DNA of 10,535 nucleotides from Patescibacteria group bacterium (GTDB lineage: Bacteria; Patescibacteriota; Minisyncoccia; Minisyncoccales; DG-74-1), in NCBI GenBank assembly GCA_030016465.1, contig JASEJL010000027.1, forward strand, positions 1 through 10,535, read 5' to 3'. Below are positions 1 to 5,598 of the stretch, piece by piece. Numbering within the stretch: the stretch's first letter is position 1; the number at the start of each line of letters is the position of its first letter. Both the position numbers and the translations under genes were made by a program. The notes beneath the pieces were generated by a model, which made no database searches, had not been told where the DNA came from, and worked only from the letters and a program-made list of their open reading frames with translations.

Positions 1-220
1 ATACCAGAGATCTCACCTTGGATCTCAGAGACCTCACTTTGGATCCCAGAGACATTGCCCGAGACCTCCTCGTCTCGTGGACGCCGATGACACTGTTCCG
101 GTCACCGGTTCTCTCCTCCGGCTTCCCCAGCGAAAGATTGGAGAGAACTGGCTGACGTATATCCTCATTCATCCTTATCACCTTCTTTCGTTTTCTGGCT
201 TTTGCTTGGCTTACCTTCAT
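1..220 (-). CDS. Partial hypothetical protein with 21-bp (heptad) repeats, running off the left edge
   Basis: Reading leftward from an ATG at 220 the frame stays open for 73 codons to the window edge (starts MKVSQAKARKRKKV). A Shine-Dalgarno-like AAAGG lies 4 nt before the ATG, and a strong divergent promoter sits about 70 bases further upstream (291-318). The first 20 residues are rich in Lys/Arg. The last part is built on a 21-bp repeat, giving RSLRSKVRSL-type peptides. In the neighbouring leftward frame the same repeats read VSEIQGEIS, which looks more like a coiled-coil heptad, so a frameshift or a wrong frame choice is possible. The rightward frame of the first 90 bases is also open (ends SSRGRR), so strand is not certain. 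I do not recognise a family. Base composition is clearly more GC-rich than the rest of the window. Confidence 0.35.
   Translation of the reverse strand, partial: MKVSQAKARKRKKVIRMNEDIRQPVLSNLSLGKPEERTGDRNSVIGVHETRRSRAMSLGSKVRSLRSKVRSLV
4..66. repeat. Three imperfect 21-bp tandem repeats
   Basis: Units at 4-24, 25-45 and 46-66 begin CCAGAGA or TCAGAGA; the first two end TTGGATC. Units 1 and 2 are close copies; unit 3 is degenerate after its first 8 bases. The period of 21 bp is a multiple of 3, so the repeat can be coding on either strand (7-residue repeat). The array may continue beyond the left edge. Confidence 0.8.
105..151. repeat. Long GC-rich inverted repeat (hairpin)
   Basis: CCGGTTCTCTCC (105-116) is complementary to GGAGAGAACTGG (140-151) over 12 bp with a single G-T wobble, around a 23-nt loop. 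Nearby are two further small palindromes: CCGGTCACCGG (98-108) and CGAGAC/GTCTCG (60-65 and 72-77). There is no T-run on either side, so this is not an obvious intrinsic terminator. It could be part of a structured RNA, or constrain the overlapping leftward reading frame. Confidence 0.6.
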
Positions 221-290
221 CTTACCTTTCTGTCCCTTACAGAAAGATGAGATTACTAATAAACCAGCCGTAGCCAAATCTTTATGAAAC

Positions 291-318
291 ATAATATCAC
301 AAAAAATAATTCTGTCAA
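291..318 (-). promoter_or_regulatory. Divergent promoter for the leftward unit at the left edge
   Basis: On the minus strand: -35 TTGACA (313-318, perfect consensus), a 16-bp spacer, and -10 TATTAT (291-296) preceded by TGA, i.e. an extended -10. Transcription would begin near 284 and give a leader of about 64 nt that contains a perfect 8-bp hairpin (CTTTCTGT/ACAGAAAG, 226-246) just before the ribosome-binding site. It lies almost back to back with the rpmE promoter. Confidence 0.6.
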
Positions 319-321
319 GGA

Positions 322-349
322 TTGATTTCTTTTTGGGATTTGCTAATAT
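322..349 (+). promoter_or_regulatory. Promoter of rpmE-prfA, predicted leaderless
   Basis: TTGATT (322-327), a 16-bp spacer, and an extended -10 TGCTAATAT (341-349). The start point would fall around 355-357, only 2-4 bases before the rpmE ATG at 359. No Shine-Dalgarno sequence precedes that ATG, which fits a leaderless transcript. Confidence 0.5.
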
Positions 350-358
350 AAAATACAT

Positions 359-565
359 ATGAAAAAAGAAATACACCCAAAATATTATCCTAATGCCAGA
401 GTTCTGTGTGCTTGTGGAAATACCTTTACGGTTGGTTCTACTAAAGAATTTATTGAAGTTGAGATTTGTTCCAAGTGTCACCCCTTTTATACTGGCAAAG
501 AAAAAATCGTTGATACTATGGGTAGGGTTGAAAAATTCAGAAAACGATTAGCCAAGAAAAAATAA
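359..565 (+). CDS. rpmE: 50S ribosomal protein L31 (bL31), zinc-binding type
   Basis: A 68-residue small basic ribosomal protein of the large subunit (central protuberance, intersubunit bridge). The zinc-ribbon cysteines are visible as C17-x-C19 and C37-x-x-C40. The segment CHPFYTGKEK after the second pair and the following VDTMGRVEKFRKR are hallmark bL31 sequence; the C-terminus is a Lys/Arg tail. Length is normal for the family. The start at 359 is the only ATG and follows a -10 box by 9 nt with no Shine-Dalgarno, so translation is probably leaderless. The TAA stop overlaps the prfA ATG by one base (TAATG), giving a translation-factor operon, a pairing I associate with CPR genomes. Confidence 0.97.
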   Translation: MKKEIHPKYYPNARVLCACGNTFTVGSTKEFIEVEICSKCHPFYTGKEKIVDTMGRVEKFRKRLAKKK

Positions 566-1620
566 TGCCCGAGATTAAAACAATAAAAGAAGAATATGAC
601 GAGATTTTACAACGGCTCACTGATCCTGAATTGATTTCTGATTGGGAAAAATTTGAAACACTTACCAAAAGAAAAAATTATCTTGAAAAAATCATTGGAA
701 AAGAAAAAGAGATTAAAAATTTAGAAAAACAGATTGAAGAAAACAGGGCAATCTTAAAATCCCAGGAGGACCAAGAACTTGTTTCTCTGGCCGAAATCGA
801 AATAACTCAATTGGTTGAAAAGAAAAAAACATTGGAAGAAGAATTAAAAAAACTTCTCTCAGAAGAGGAAAAAAATGTGCCGAGCTCGGCTTCGCCGAGC
901 TCGGCAATTGTGGAAATCAGGGCTGGCGCCGGCGGAGAAGAAGCGGCTTTATTTGCTGCCGATTTATTTAGAATGTATTCAAAGTATTCTGATTCAAAAA
1001 ATTGGAAAAAAACAGTTTTGGATTGTCATTATAGCGAGCTGGGCGGGATAAAACAAATTATTTTTGAATTGAAAGATGGTGATGTTCTCTCAGAAATGCA
1101 GAAAGAAGCCGGAGTTCACCGCGTCCAGAGAATCCCGATCACCGAAAAGTCGGGCAGAATTCACACTTCCACCGTCTCCGTAGCCGTATTACCCAAACCC
1201 CAGAAAGGCAAAATTGTCATAAATCCCAATGATTTAAAAGTAGATACTTATAAAGCCTCGGGTCCCGGTGGCCAATATGTCAACAAAAGGATGACTGCTG
1301 TCAGAATTACCCATTTACCCAGTGGCCTGGTAGTTACCTCTCAAACCGAAAGGAATTTACAGCAAAACAGGGAAAATGCTCTGAGTATTCTGGAAGCTAA
1401 GCTTTTAGAAAAAAAAGAAATGGAAGAAAGTATAAAAATGGGTCGGGAGAGACGCGCCCAAATCGGCAAAGCTCAAAGAGCAGAAAAAATCAGAACTTAT
1501 AATTTCCCTCAGAACCGGATCACCGACCATCGCATTAAAAAATCCTTCCACAACCTTAAAGAAATCATGGAAGGAAAATTAGAACCAATAATTTCGGCGT
1601 TACAAAAAAGCAATGTTTAA
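565..1620 (+). CDS. prfA: Peptide chain release factor 1 (RF1)
   Basis: A 351-residue class I release factor that recognises UAA/UAG and triggers peptidyl-tRNA hydrolysis on the ribosome. An N-terminal coiled-coil region (about 1-105) is followed by the PCRF domain starting IVEIRAGAGGEEAALFAADL. The codon-recognition tripeptide is PIT (191-193, in HRVQRIPITE), the RF1-type PxT rather than the RF2 SPF. The catalytic GGQ is at 235-237 (SGPGGQYVN), and the C-terminal RTYNFPQNRITDHRI is conserved RF1 sequence. Gln237 is the expected PrmC methylation site. The odd feature is a 9-residue insertion PSSASPSSA (106-114), encoded by a perfect palindrome between KNV and IVEIRAG. The gene is translationally coupled to rpmE by a 1-nt overlap. 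Tyr239 and Lys-Arg-Met (241-243) replace the commoner H and TTD after GGQ. Confidence 0.97.
   Translation: MPEIKTIKEEYDEILQRLTDPELISDWEKFETLTKRKNYLEKIIGKEKEIKNLEKQIEENRAILKSQEDQELVSLAEIEITQLVEKKKTLEEELKKLLSEEEKNVPSSASPSSAIVEIRAGAGGEEAALFAADLFRMYSKYSDSKNWKKTVLDCHYSELGGIKQIIFELKDGDVLSEMQKEAGVHRVQRIPITEKSGRIHTSTVSVAVLPKPQKGKIVINPNDLKVDTYKASGPGGQYVNKRMTAVRITHLPSGLVVTSQTERNLQQNRENALSILEAKLLEKKEMEESIKMGRERRAQIGKAQRAEKIRTYNFPQNRITDHRIKKSFHNLKEIMEGKLEPIISALQKSNV
878..906. repeat. Perfect palindrome inserted in frame within prfA
   Basis: TGCCGAGCTCGGC (878-890), loop TTC (891-893), then the exact reverse complement GCCGAGCTCGGCA (894-906). Each arm is itself nearly self-complementary (CCGAGCTCGG). 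In the prfA frame it adds nine codons, PSSASPSSA, exactly where other RF1 proteins run from the linker straight into the VEIRAG strand. This suggests a small palindromic element inserted in frame in a tolerant linker; in the mRNA it would form a 13-bp hairpin. Confidence 0.9.
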
Positions 1621-1639
1621 AACCTGGTGTTAAACACAG

Positions 1640-1662
1640 AAATCAGTGTCGGGTACTGATTA
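1640..1662. repeat. Hairpin-forming direct repeat, copy 1 (23 bp)
   Basis: Identical over 23 bp to 1723-1745. Each copy contains the inverted repeat AATCAGT/ACTGATT around the 7-nt loop GTCGGGT. It lies just after the prfA stop, in the convergent intergenic region. Confidence 0.9.
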
Positions 1663-1671
1663 TCCACAGTG

Positions 1672-1707
1672 TATCACATTAATTCACGATCGTGAGGTAA
1701 TGTGATA
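1672..1707. repeat. 36-bp palindrome between the two direct repeats
   Basis: TATCACATTA (1672-1681) pairs perfectly with TAATGTGATA (1698-1707). Inside lies CACGATCGTG (1685-1694), a perfect 10-bp palindrome. Only the ATT/AGG step in the middle is imperfect (one T-A pair, one T-G wobble, one mismatch). It is not followed by a T-run on either strand, so it is not a canonical terminator by itself. Confidence 0.85.
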
Positions 1708-1718
1708 TGTTTAGAGCC

Positions 1719-1744
1719 AAAAAAATCAGTGTCGGGTACTGATT
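1719..1744 (-). terminator. Intrinsic terminator of the fbp-rplY-transglycosylase operon
   Basis: Read leftward: stem AATCAGT, 7-nt loop, stem ACTGATT, followed directly by five more Ts (seven in a row including the stem). It lies 18 bases after the stop codon of the transglycosylase gene. The stem is AT-rich and hence modest in strength. The terminator is formed by copy 2 of the direct repeat. Confidence 0.6.
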
Positions 1745-1745
1745 A
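1723..1745. repeat. Hairpin-forming direct repeat, copy 2, plus a 10-bp tandem duplication
   Basis: The second identical 23-bp copy. The end of this copy is extended by a tandem duplication of CTGATTACGA (1739-1748 and 1749-1758), reaching to within 3 bases of the next gene. Copies 1 and 2 flank the central palindrome, an arrangement like a bacterial interspersed mosaic (REP/BIME-type) element. Confidence 0.9.
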
Positions 1746-1761
1746 CGACTGATTACGATAA

Positions 1762-3126
1762 TTAAAGAGCTCCTTCGTTAACCCATTTCTGCCACTGATT
1801 AGCTTTCTGCATCACCAAGTTTCTATACCATTCTCCGTTGGCTTCCTGACAGCGAGTTGTCATTGTGGAAGTTCCACACAAAAAAGCGGTTACTGCTCCA
1901 ATTTCTGACTGTTGGTTTTGGGTACTAGCATTCCAATCGGCTAAATATAATGCAGCAGCTAAAAAAGCATCTCTTGCTCTCCAGGGATTGGCTGGTCTAA
2001 CTCCGGTAATATTTTCCACTCTTTGTTTGTAACCCGAATTAAGCCAAGTAGTGGGCATAAATTGAGCTGGACCCATTGCGCCTCCCATCTGAACTTTGCC
2101 GCCATCAACATAACAAGAAACAGGCGTAGTATTGGGATTAAGCCCTAATTCTTTGGTTATCCTTTCAAAAGCATCCCATTGCCTACTGTTCATAACCTGC
2201 TTATAGCTTAATTCCGGATGACGGCAGACAGGCTGACCAGCACAATTGCATTGCCCCACATTAACTCCTAAAGCTGATTCTACTTCTAATAACCCTAAAA
2301 TTAAAGCCGGTCTTACTCCCCCAGCCGCATTTCCTGCCCATTTTGCTAATTCATATAACTCCTTGGGATCAGTTGGGACCGCCAATCCTGGCAAGCTTAA
2401 TTGAGCAATTCTTGCCATTATCTCACCCACTCTTTTTTCCAGTTCTTGTTTCTCTTTAAGATATTGTTGATACTGAGCTTCAGTCATTTTTCGAAGCTCC
2501 TCTAGTTTTTTTCTCGTCGCTTCGCTTTCTTGTTTTTGAATATTTTGAACTTTTACGGTTTGCGCCAGATTCTCTTTTTCTGCATCTAATTTTTCTTTTT
2601 GCCTTTCTAAACTGGATTTCAACCCTTTAATTTCTTCAAGAAGTTCTTGGTTTTTTTGATTCAAAATCTCCAAGGTCATTAAATTATCAAAAAAACCAGA
2701 AAGGGTTTTTTCCGAAAGCAAAATCTCAATTAAAGATTTTTGGTCCTCCTCATAAACGGTTCTTAAGATTCCGACCAGTTTTTCTTTTAAATCCTCAATT
2801 TTAAGAGAAGTTTTTTCAATAGAGGTCTCGGTATCTGCTATCTGGAAACTCAGGTCCTTAATCATTATATTGCCTTGCTGAATCCGAAGTTCAAGCTGCT
2901 GGATTTTTGTCCTTAAGACACTGATTTGATTTTGAAGGGTCTTTTTCTCTTGTTCGGTTTTGCCAATGACTCCTTCTAATTTTTTAATTTTTCCCTGGAG
3001 TTCTTTCCATAAGGCTTTGCACTCTTGTATGGTCTGACAATCCTCTTGAGAAATTGCCGAAAAATTCGGTAAAACCAAAACCGATAGCAAAACAAGTAAT
3101 AGAGTTATTTTAAAAAATTTACTCAT
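1762..3126 (-). CDS. Secreted coiled-coil lytic transglycosylase (EnvC-like N-terminus, SLT-type C-terminus)
   Basis: A 454-residue exported cell-wall enzyme expected to cleave peptidoglycan glycan strands. Residues 1-24 are a signal peptide (KITLLLVLLSVLVLP core, probable cut after FSA). Residues 30-245 are almost continuous heptad-rich coiled coil (Lys/Glu/Gln/Leu), similar in character to EnvC/PcsB-type regulators. Residues 250-454 form the catalytic domain: the likely acid is in LLEVESALG (Glu281/Glu283), and GGAMGPAQFMPTTW (348-361) is the hallmark substrate-groove motif of lytic transglycosylases. Six cysteines lie in the catalytic domain, three in GQCNCAGQPVC (291-301), suggesting disulfides. 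It is the last gene of the fbp operon, overlapping the end of rplY by 8 nt (ATGAGTAA), with AAGAAGAAG as a possible ribosome-binding site. The exact glycoside-hydrolase family is not certain. Confidence 0.85.
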   Translation of the reverse strand: MSKFFKITLLLVLLSVLVLPNFSAISQEDCQTIQECKALWKELQGKIKKLEGVIGKTEQEKKTLQNQISVLRTKIQQLELRIQQGNIMIKDLSFQIADTETSIEKTSLKIEDLKEKLVGILRTVYEEDQKSLIEILLSEKTLSGFFDNLMTLEILNQKNQELLEEIKGLKSSLERQKEKLDAEKENLAQTVKVQNIQKQESEATRKKLEELRKMTEAQYQQYLKEKQELEKRVGEIMARIAQLSLPGLAVPTDPKELYELAKWAGNAAGGVRPALILGLLEVESALGVNVGQCNCAGQPVCRHPELSYKQVMNSRQWDAFERITKELGLNPNTTPVSCYVDGGKVQMGGAMGPAQFMPTTWLNSGYKQRVENITGVRPANPWRARDAFLAAALYLADWNASTQNQQSEIGAVTAFLCGTSTMTTRCQEANGEWYRNLVMQKANQWQKWVNEGAL

Positions 3127-3778
3127 CAGAAGTGACTTCTTCTTTCTTTTCTTTTTCGACTTTTTCCACTTCTTCTACTTTTTCCTCAATTGGTTTTTCC
3201 AACTCTTCTTCAATTTTCTCTGGCGGCGCAACGAAGGCTAAAATTTCCTCAGGAGCTCGGGAAATCTTTACTCCCTCGGCCAGTTTTAAATCTTTGATTA
3301 AAATATTATCTTCAAAACTCTTCAGCTGAGAAACATCCACTCTAATTTCATGAGGAAGTTTTTGAGGCAGGGCTTTTACTTTTAATTCGGAAATATTTTT
3401 AACCAAGGTTCCTCCTAAATCTTTTACTGCCGGAGATGTTCCTTCAAAAATTATTGGGATGATCACTTCTACTTCTTCTTCAAGCTTTGGTTGGTAAAAA
3501 TCAACATGAATTGGCTTTTCAGTCAAAGGATCCCTAGCTATTTCATGAATCAAAACTAAATATTTCTCTTTTTTGTCTGCCTGGCCGGTGACTTCAAGAG
3601 AAATTAGAGAACTTTCTCCCGCTTCTTCATATACTTTCTCAAATTCTTTTTCATCCAGTTGTAAGGCCGTGGCTTCAACTTTTGGCCCATACAAAACACC
3701 AGGTATTATACCTTTCTTTCTTAAAGTTTTTACTCTTTTCCCAAGGTCTTTTCTAATTTTAGCCGATAAAGATAACAT
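3119..3778 (-). CDS. rplY: 50S ribosomal protein L25 / general stress protein Ctc (bL25, TL5 type)
   Basis: A 219-residue long-form bL25 that binds 5S rRNA in the large ribosomal subunit. The N-terminal L25 domain (about 1-95) shows RKKGIIPGVLYG and the signature HEIARDPLTEKPIHVDFYQ. The C-terminal TL5 beta domain (about 97-185) contains GGTLVKNISELKVKALPQKL. The tail (186-219) is a low-complexity Glu/Lys/Val stretch, common in CTC-type proteins. It starts 4 nt after the fbp stop and overlaps the transglycosylase gene by 8 nt, so the three genes are very likely cotranscribed and partly translationally coupled. A GGAAAG about 12 nt before the ATG, inside the end of fbp, could serve as ribosome-binding site. 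Confidence 0.95.
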   Translation of the reverse strand: MLSLSAKIRKDLGKRVKTLRKKGIIPGVLYGPKVEATALQLDEKEFEKVYEEAGESSLISLEVTGQADKKEKYLVLIHEIARDPLTEKPIHVDFYQPKLEEEVEVIIPIIFEGTSPAVKDLGGTLVKNISELKVKALPQKLPHEIRVDVSQLKSFEDNILIKDLKLAEGVKISRAPEEILAFVAPPEKIEEELEKPIEEKVEEVEKVEKEKKEEVTSDE

Positions 3779-3782
3779 TATT

Positions 3783-4889
3783 TTAGCGATCTTTCCGGAT
3801 TTTAAATCGCTTTTCCAGTTCTTTTAAGGTTTCCATTACCCCGGTATACTCCAATTCTGACATCGGCAGCATGGCTTGTCCGAAAAATCCCTGTTTTCTA
3901 ATTTCTTCAGCCTTGTCAGAGATCCGGTCCCTAACTCGCTCCCAATAGGGATGGTCAAAGACATCGCAAGGTTCTGTCAATTTGCCGTTTTTTACTGAAA
4001 AAGCTAAACAAGAAACCACTGGCGGACCGTCAAAAAAGGAAATGGTTGAATTTTTTTTGACCGGCATTAAAGGCCCGCTATGAGAGCCACGCATGAAACC
4101 GGAAACGAATTGACCGATGCTATAAGGAGAGAGAATTTCGCCGGTAGCCGGGAAATTTTTCTGAGTTCTGACCAAGGCAACCGGGTCGTCTTTGCCAACA
4201 TATTTTCCGGCAATATTGTGCAACCTGGTAGTGCTAGCTGCTACTGCCTGCTCTTTTGTTTCTCTTGACCAAATTGATTCAACAACAAATCTTCCGGTAT
4301 CTCTTAATAAAGCGGCGATATCATAACTTTCTTCGGGAGTAACTAATTCAATAATTCTATCAGCTTTGGTATAATTGACATCCATAATTAAAAACTTGAA
4401 TCCCTTTTTTATACTTGGAGCCAGAATTAAGCCAGGGCAATGCATCGGGTCGGCAAAAGCCAAATAAAGCGGTAGATTGAAAGCACCCGGCTCGGTTTTA
4501 TCAGCCATAAACATCAAAAATGGTTCAGCCGGCCTCTCTTCAATTTCCATTTCCGCCACCTGAGGTCCCATGCCTTTGACATTGCCGGAAAAAGCGCTGA
4601 CCAACAAATCCTGACCGGCTCCGTAAAGACCTTGAGCCTTGGCCACTTTTGTCCCGACAAGGAAGGCATCCCAGCAGAGTTTGTGAATTTTGTTGTCCAG
4701 CACTCCCCTTTTATGTGTAGTCAGAATGGCAATATCATCTCCAGTATAGCCAATGTAATAATCAATAATCAATCCCCTACCCTTTTCTTTTATATAATTC
4801 TCAACCGCCTGTAATAATTTTTGGCTGGGTTTTAAATGCCCACCAATACTACCAATATCTGCTTTAATAATTGATAAAGTAATTTTCAT
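3783..4889 (-). CDS. fbp: Bifunctional fructose-1,6-bisphosphate aldolase/phosphatase (archaeal type, class V)
   Basis: A 368-residue gluconeogenic enzyme that condenses glyceraldehyde-3-phosphate with dihydroxyacetone phosphate and dephosphorylates the product to fructose-6-phosphate. Family features are clear: Asp11 and GGH (16-18) near the N-terminus, GYTGDD (47-52) for metal binding, GPQVAEMEIEERPAEPF (108-124), ADKTEPGAFN (129-138), and YVGKDDPVAL (230-239), where Tyr230 and Lys233 match the catalytic tyrosine and Schiff-base lysine of the archaeal enzymes (about 229 and 232 there). GFMRGSHSGPLMPV (264-277) is also diagnostic. Length is normal. First gene of a leftward operon with rplY and a transglycosylase. 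AGG about 7 nt before the ATG is a weak ribosome-binding site; the 5' region carries ATTCGTA repeats. The family is typical of archaea and some deep-branching bacteria. Confidence 0.95.
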   Translation of the reverse strand: MKITLSIIKADIGSIGGHLKPSQKLLQAVENYIKEKGRGLIIDYYIGYTGDDIAILTTHKRGVLDNKIHKLCWDAFLVGTKVAKAQGLYGAGQDLLVSAFSGNVKGMGPQVAEMEIEERPAEPFLMFMADKTEPGAFNLPLYLAFADPMHCPGLILAPSIKKGFKFLIMDVNYTKADRIIELVTPEESYDIAALLRDTGRFVVESIWSRETKEQAVAASTTRLHNIAGKYVGKDDPVALVRTQKNFPATGEILSPYSIGQFVSGFMRGSHSGPLMPVKKNSTISFFDGPPVVSCLAFSVKNGKLTEPCDVFDHPYWERVRDRISDKAEEIRKQGFFGQAMLPMSELEYTGVMETLKELEKRFKIRKDR

Positions 4890-4896
4890 ATTTACC

Positions 4897-4960
4897 TACG
4901 AATTACGAATCTATACGAATATACGAATAAAATTATTTGTAGACTCGAATAAAATTCGTA
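4897..4960. repeat. Heptamer repeats (TACGAAT/ATTCGTA) upstream of fbp
   Basis: TACGAAT occurs at 4897-4903, 4904-4910, 4914-4920 and 4922-4928, and once inverted (ATTCGTA) at 4954-4960. An 11-bp direct repeat CGAATAAAATT occurs at 4924-4934 and 4946-4956. On the fbp strand the four ATTCGTA copies end 7 nt before the start codon, overlapping the ribosome-binding site, so they lie in the 5' UTR or promoter. They may be regulator-binding sites or a mobile/slippage repeat. Confidence 0.75.
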
Positions 4961-4981
4961 AATCCGGATTATCTTTAAATT

Positions 4982-4987
4982 ATTATA
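4982..4987 (-). promoter_or_regulatory. Possible -10 box for the fbp operon
   Basis: A perfect TATAAT on the minus strand about 93 nt upstream of the fbp ATG, in the AT-rich gap after hicA. No convincing -35 is found 15-18 bp upstream (ATGAGT/TGAGTA only), so the call is weak. A start here would place the ATTCGTA repeats in the 5' UTR. Confidence 0.3.
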
Positions 4988-5020
4988 CTTCAATAATTTT
5001 TGTTACTCATCAGTTTGTAT

Positions 5021-5248
5021 TTATTTTAGCAAATTTTCAAATTGTTTTCTATCAATTCCTGCTTCTTTTAAAATGCTTATCAGGGTTCCTTTGGGTAAAT
5101 CTTTAAGATGATAAGGAACGACTGCTCGCTTTTTGGTTTTAGGATTGTAAAAAATAAAATGGCTTCCAGTAGTATGATCTAGTTCGAAGCCAATTTCTTT
5201 TAGAATTCTGACTAATTTTTTGGGAGTAATAACAGGTAATTTAGGCAT
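5021..5248 (-). CDS. hicA: HicA toxin, mRNA interferase (YcfA family)
   Basis: A 75-residue double-stranded-RNA-binding-like toxin that cleaves mRNA when not bound by HicB. The fold is visible: an N-terminal helix (KKLVRILKEIGFEL, 10-23), then the catalytic strand TTGSHFIFYNP with the active-site His30, then VVPYHLKDLPKGTLISILKEAGI (43-65), the conserved HicA C-terminal half. Length is typical and nothing looks broken. The ATG overlaps the end of hicB by 8 nt, so toxin translation is coupled to antitoxin translation. The order here is antitoxin first, the reverse of the classic hicAB arrangement but well known in variants. A GAGGTG lies about 16 nt upstream, rather far. Confidence 0.92.
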   Translation of the reverse strand: MPKLPVITPKKLVRILKEIGFELDHTTGSHFIFYNPKTKKRAVVPYHLKDLPKGTLISILKEAGIDRKQFENLLK

Positions 5249-5486
5249 ACATAGGAACTCTTTTCACCTCTATTGAACTGAAGAAAGTCTCCTCATCAGT
5301 AGGAATTGGTTCTTTGTGTTTTCTAAGACTAACAATATATCCTTTAATGGCATCAATAGCCATTTTTTTTGCTTCTTTTAAATTTCGTCCATAAGTAACG
5401 CAGCCAGGCAAGCTAGGGACAATAACAGTAAAACCACCTTCTGGCTCTGGTCGAAAAATAACATTGTAACGAAAAATTCTCTTCAT
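5241..5486 (-). CDS. hicB: HicB antitoxin
   Basis: An 81-residue antitoxin with a partial RNase-H-like fold that blocks HicA. The core GGFTVIVPSLPGCVTYGRNL (17-36) and EAKKMAIDAIKGYI (38-51) are the conserved HicB sequence. The protein ends soon after this domain, with no room for a C-terminal helix-turn-helix or ribbon-helix-helix, so autoregulation by direct DNA binding is uncertain. It is the first gene of the pair, with a near-consensus promoter (5493-5521) whose -10 lies 6 nt from the ATG. No Shine-Dalgarno is seen, so the mRNA is probably leaderless. It sits at the edge of the attC-like cassette region, a common home for toxin-antitoxin pairs. Confidence 0.9.
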   Translation of the reverse strand: MKRIFRYNVIFRPEPEGGFTVIVPSLPGCVTYGRNLKEAKKMAIDAIKGYIVSLRKHKEPIPTDEETFFSSIEVKRVPMYA

Positions 5487-5492
5487 ATTTTT

Positions 5493-5521
5493 AATTTAAT
5501 CAGTTTTTAAAATAATGTCAA
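5493..5521 (-). promoter_or_regulatory. hicBA promoter, predicted leaderless
   Basis: On the minus strand: TTGACA (5516-5521, perfect), a 17-bp spacer, and TAAATT (5493-5498). Only 6 nt separate the -10 from the hicB ATG, so the start point falls on or next to the ATG. The -35 overlaps the last codons of the short upstream reading frame at 5507-5590. Confidence 0.6.
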
Positions 5522-5598
5522 ATGCACGTCTTCAAGGTTTCTTTTGACTTCTTCAATTATCTTTTTAGTTTCCTCCAACAAAGGGTTTTTTCAGTCAC
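5507..5598 (-). pseudogene. Possible remnant of a very small gene upstream of hicB
   Basis: Read leftward, a strong Shine-Dalgarno AAGGAG (5604-5609) stands 5 nt before GTG (5596-5598), which opens TEKTL and then stops after 13 codons. The adjacent frame continues as coding-looking sequence, LLEETKKIIEEVKRNLEDVH, ending at TAA 5507-5509. A single inserted base near 5580 would join the two into a 29-residue peptide. There is no recognisable family and the length is very short. It could be a remnant, a leader peptide or chance. Confidence 0.25.

Noticed and set aside
1..284. Known structural RNA (RNase P, tmRNA, SRP RNA, 6S)
   Set aside because: None of the conserved cores of these RNAs can be seen, although the segment has hairpins and a promoter.
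1640..1745. CRISPR-like pair of 23-bp direct repeats
   Set aside because: There are only two copies, each repeat forms its own hairpin, and the 60-bp interval is itself a palindrome rather than a unique spacer. No cas genes are present.
4890..5020. attC-like site downstream of hicA
   Set aside because: No GTTRRRY core or shared block is found; the region holds only the ATTCGTA repeats and a possible -10 box.
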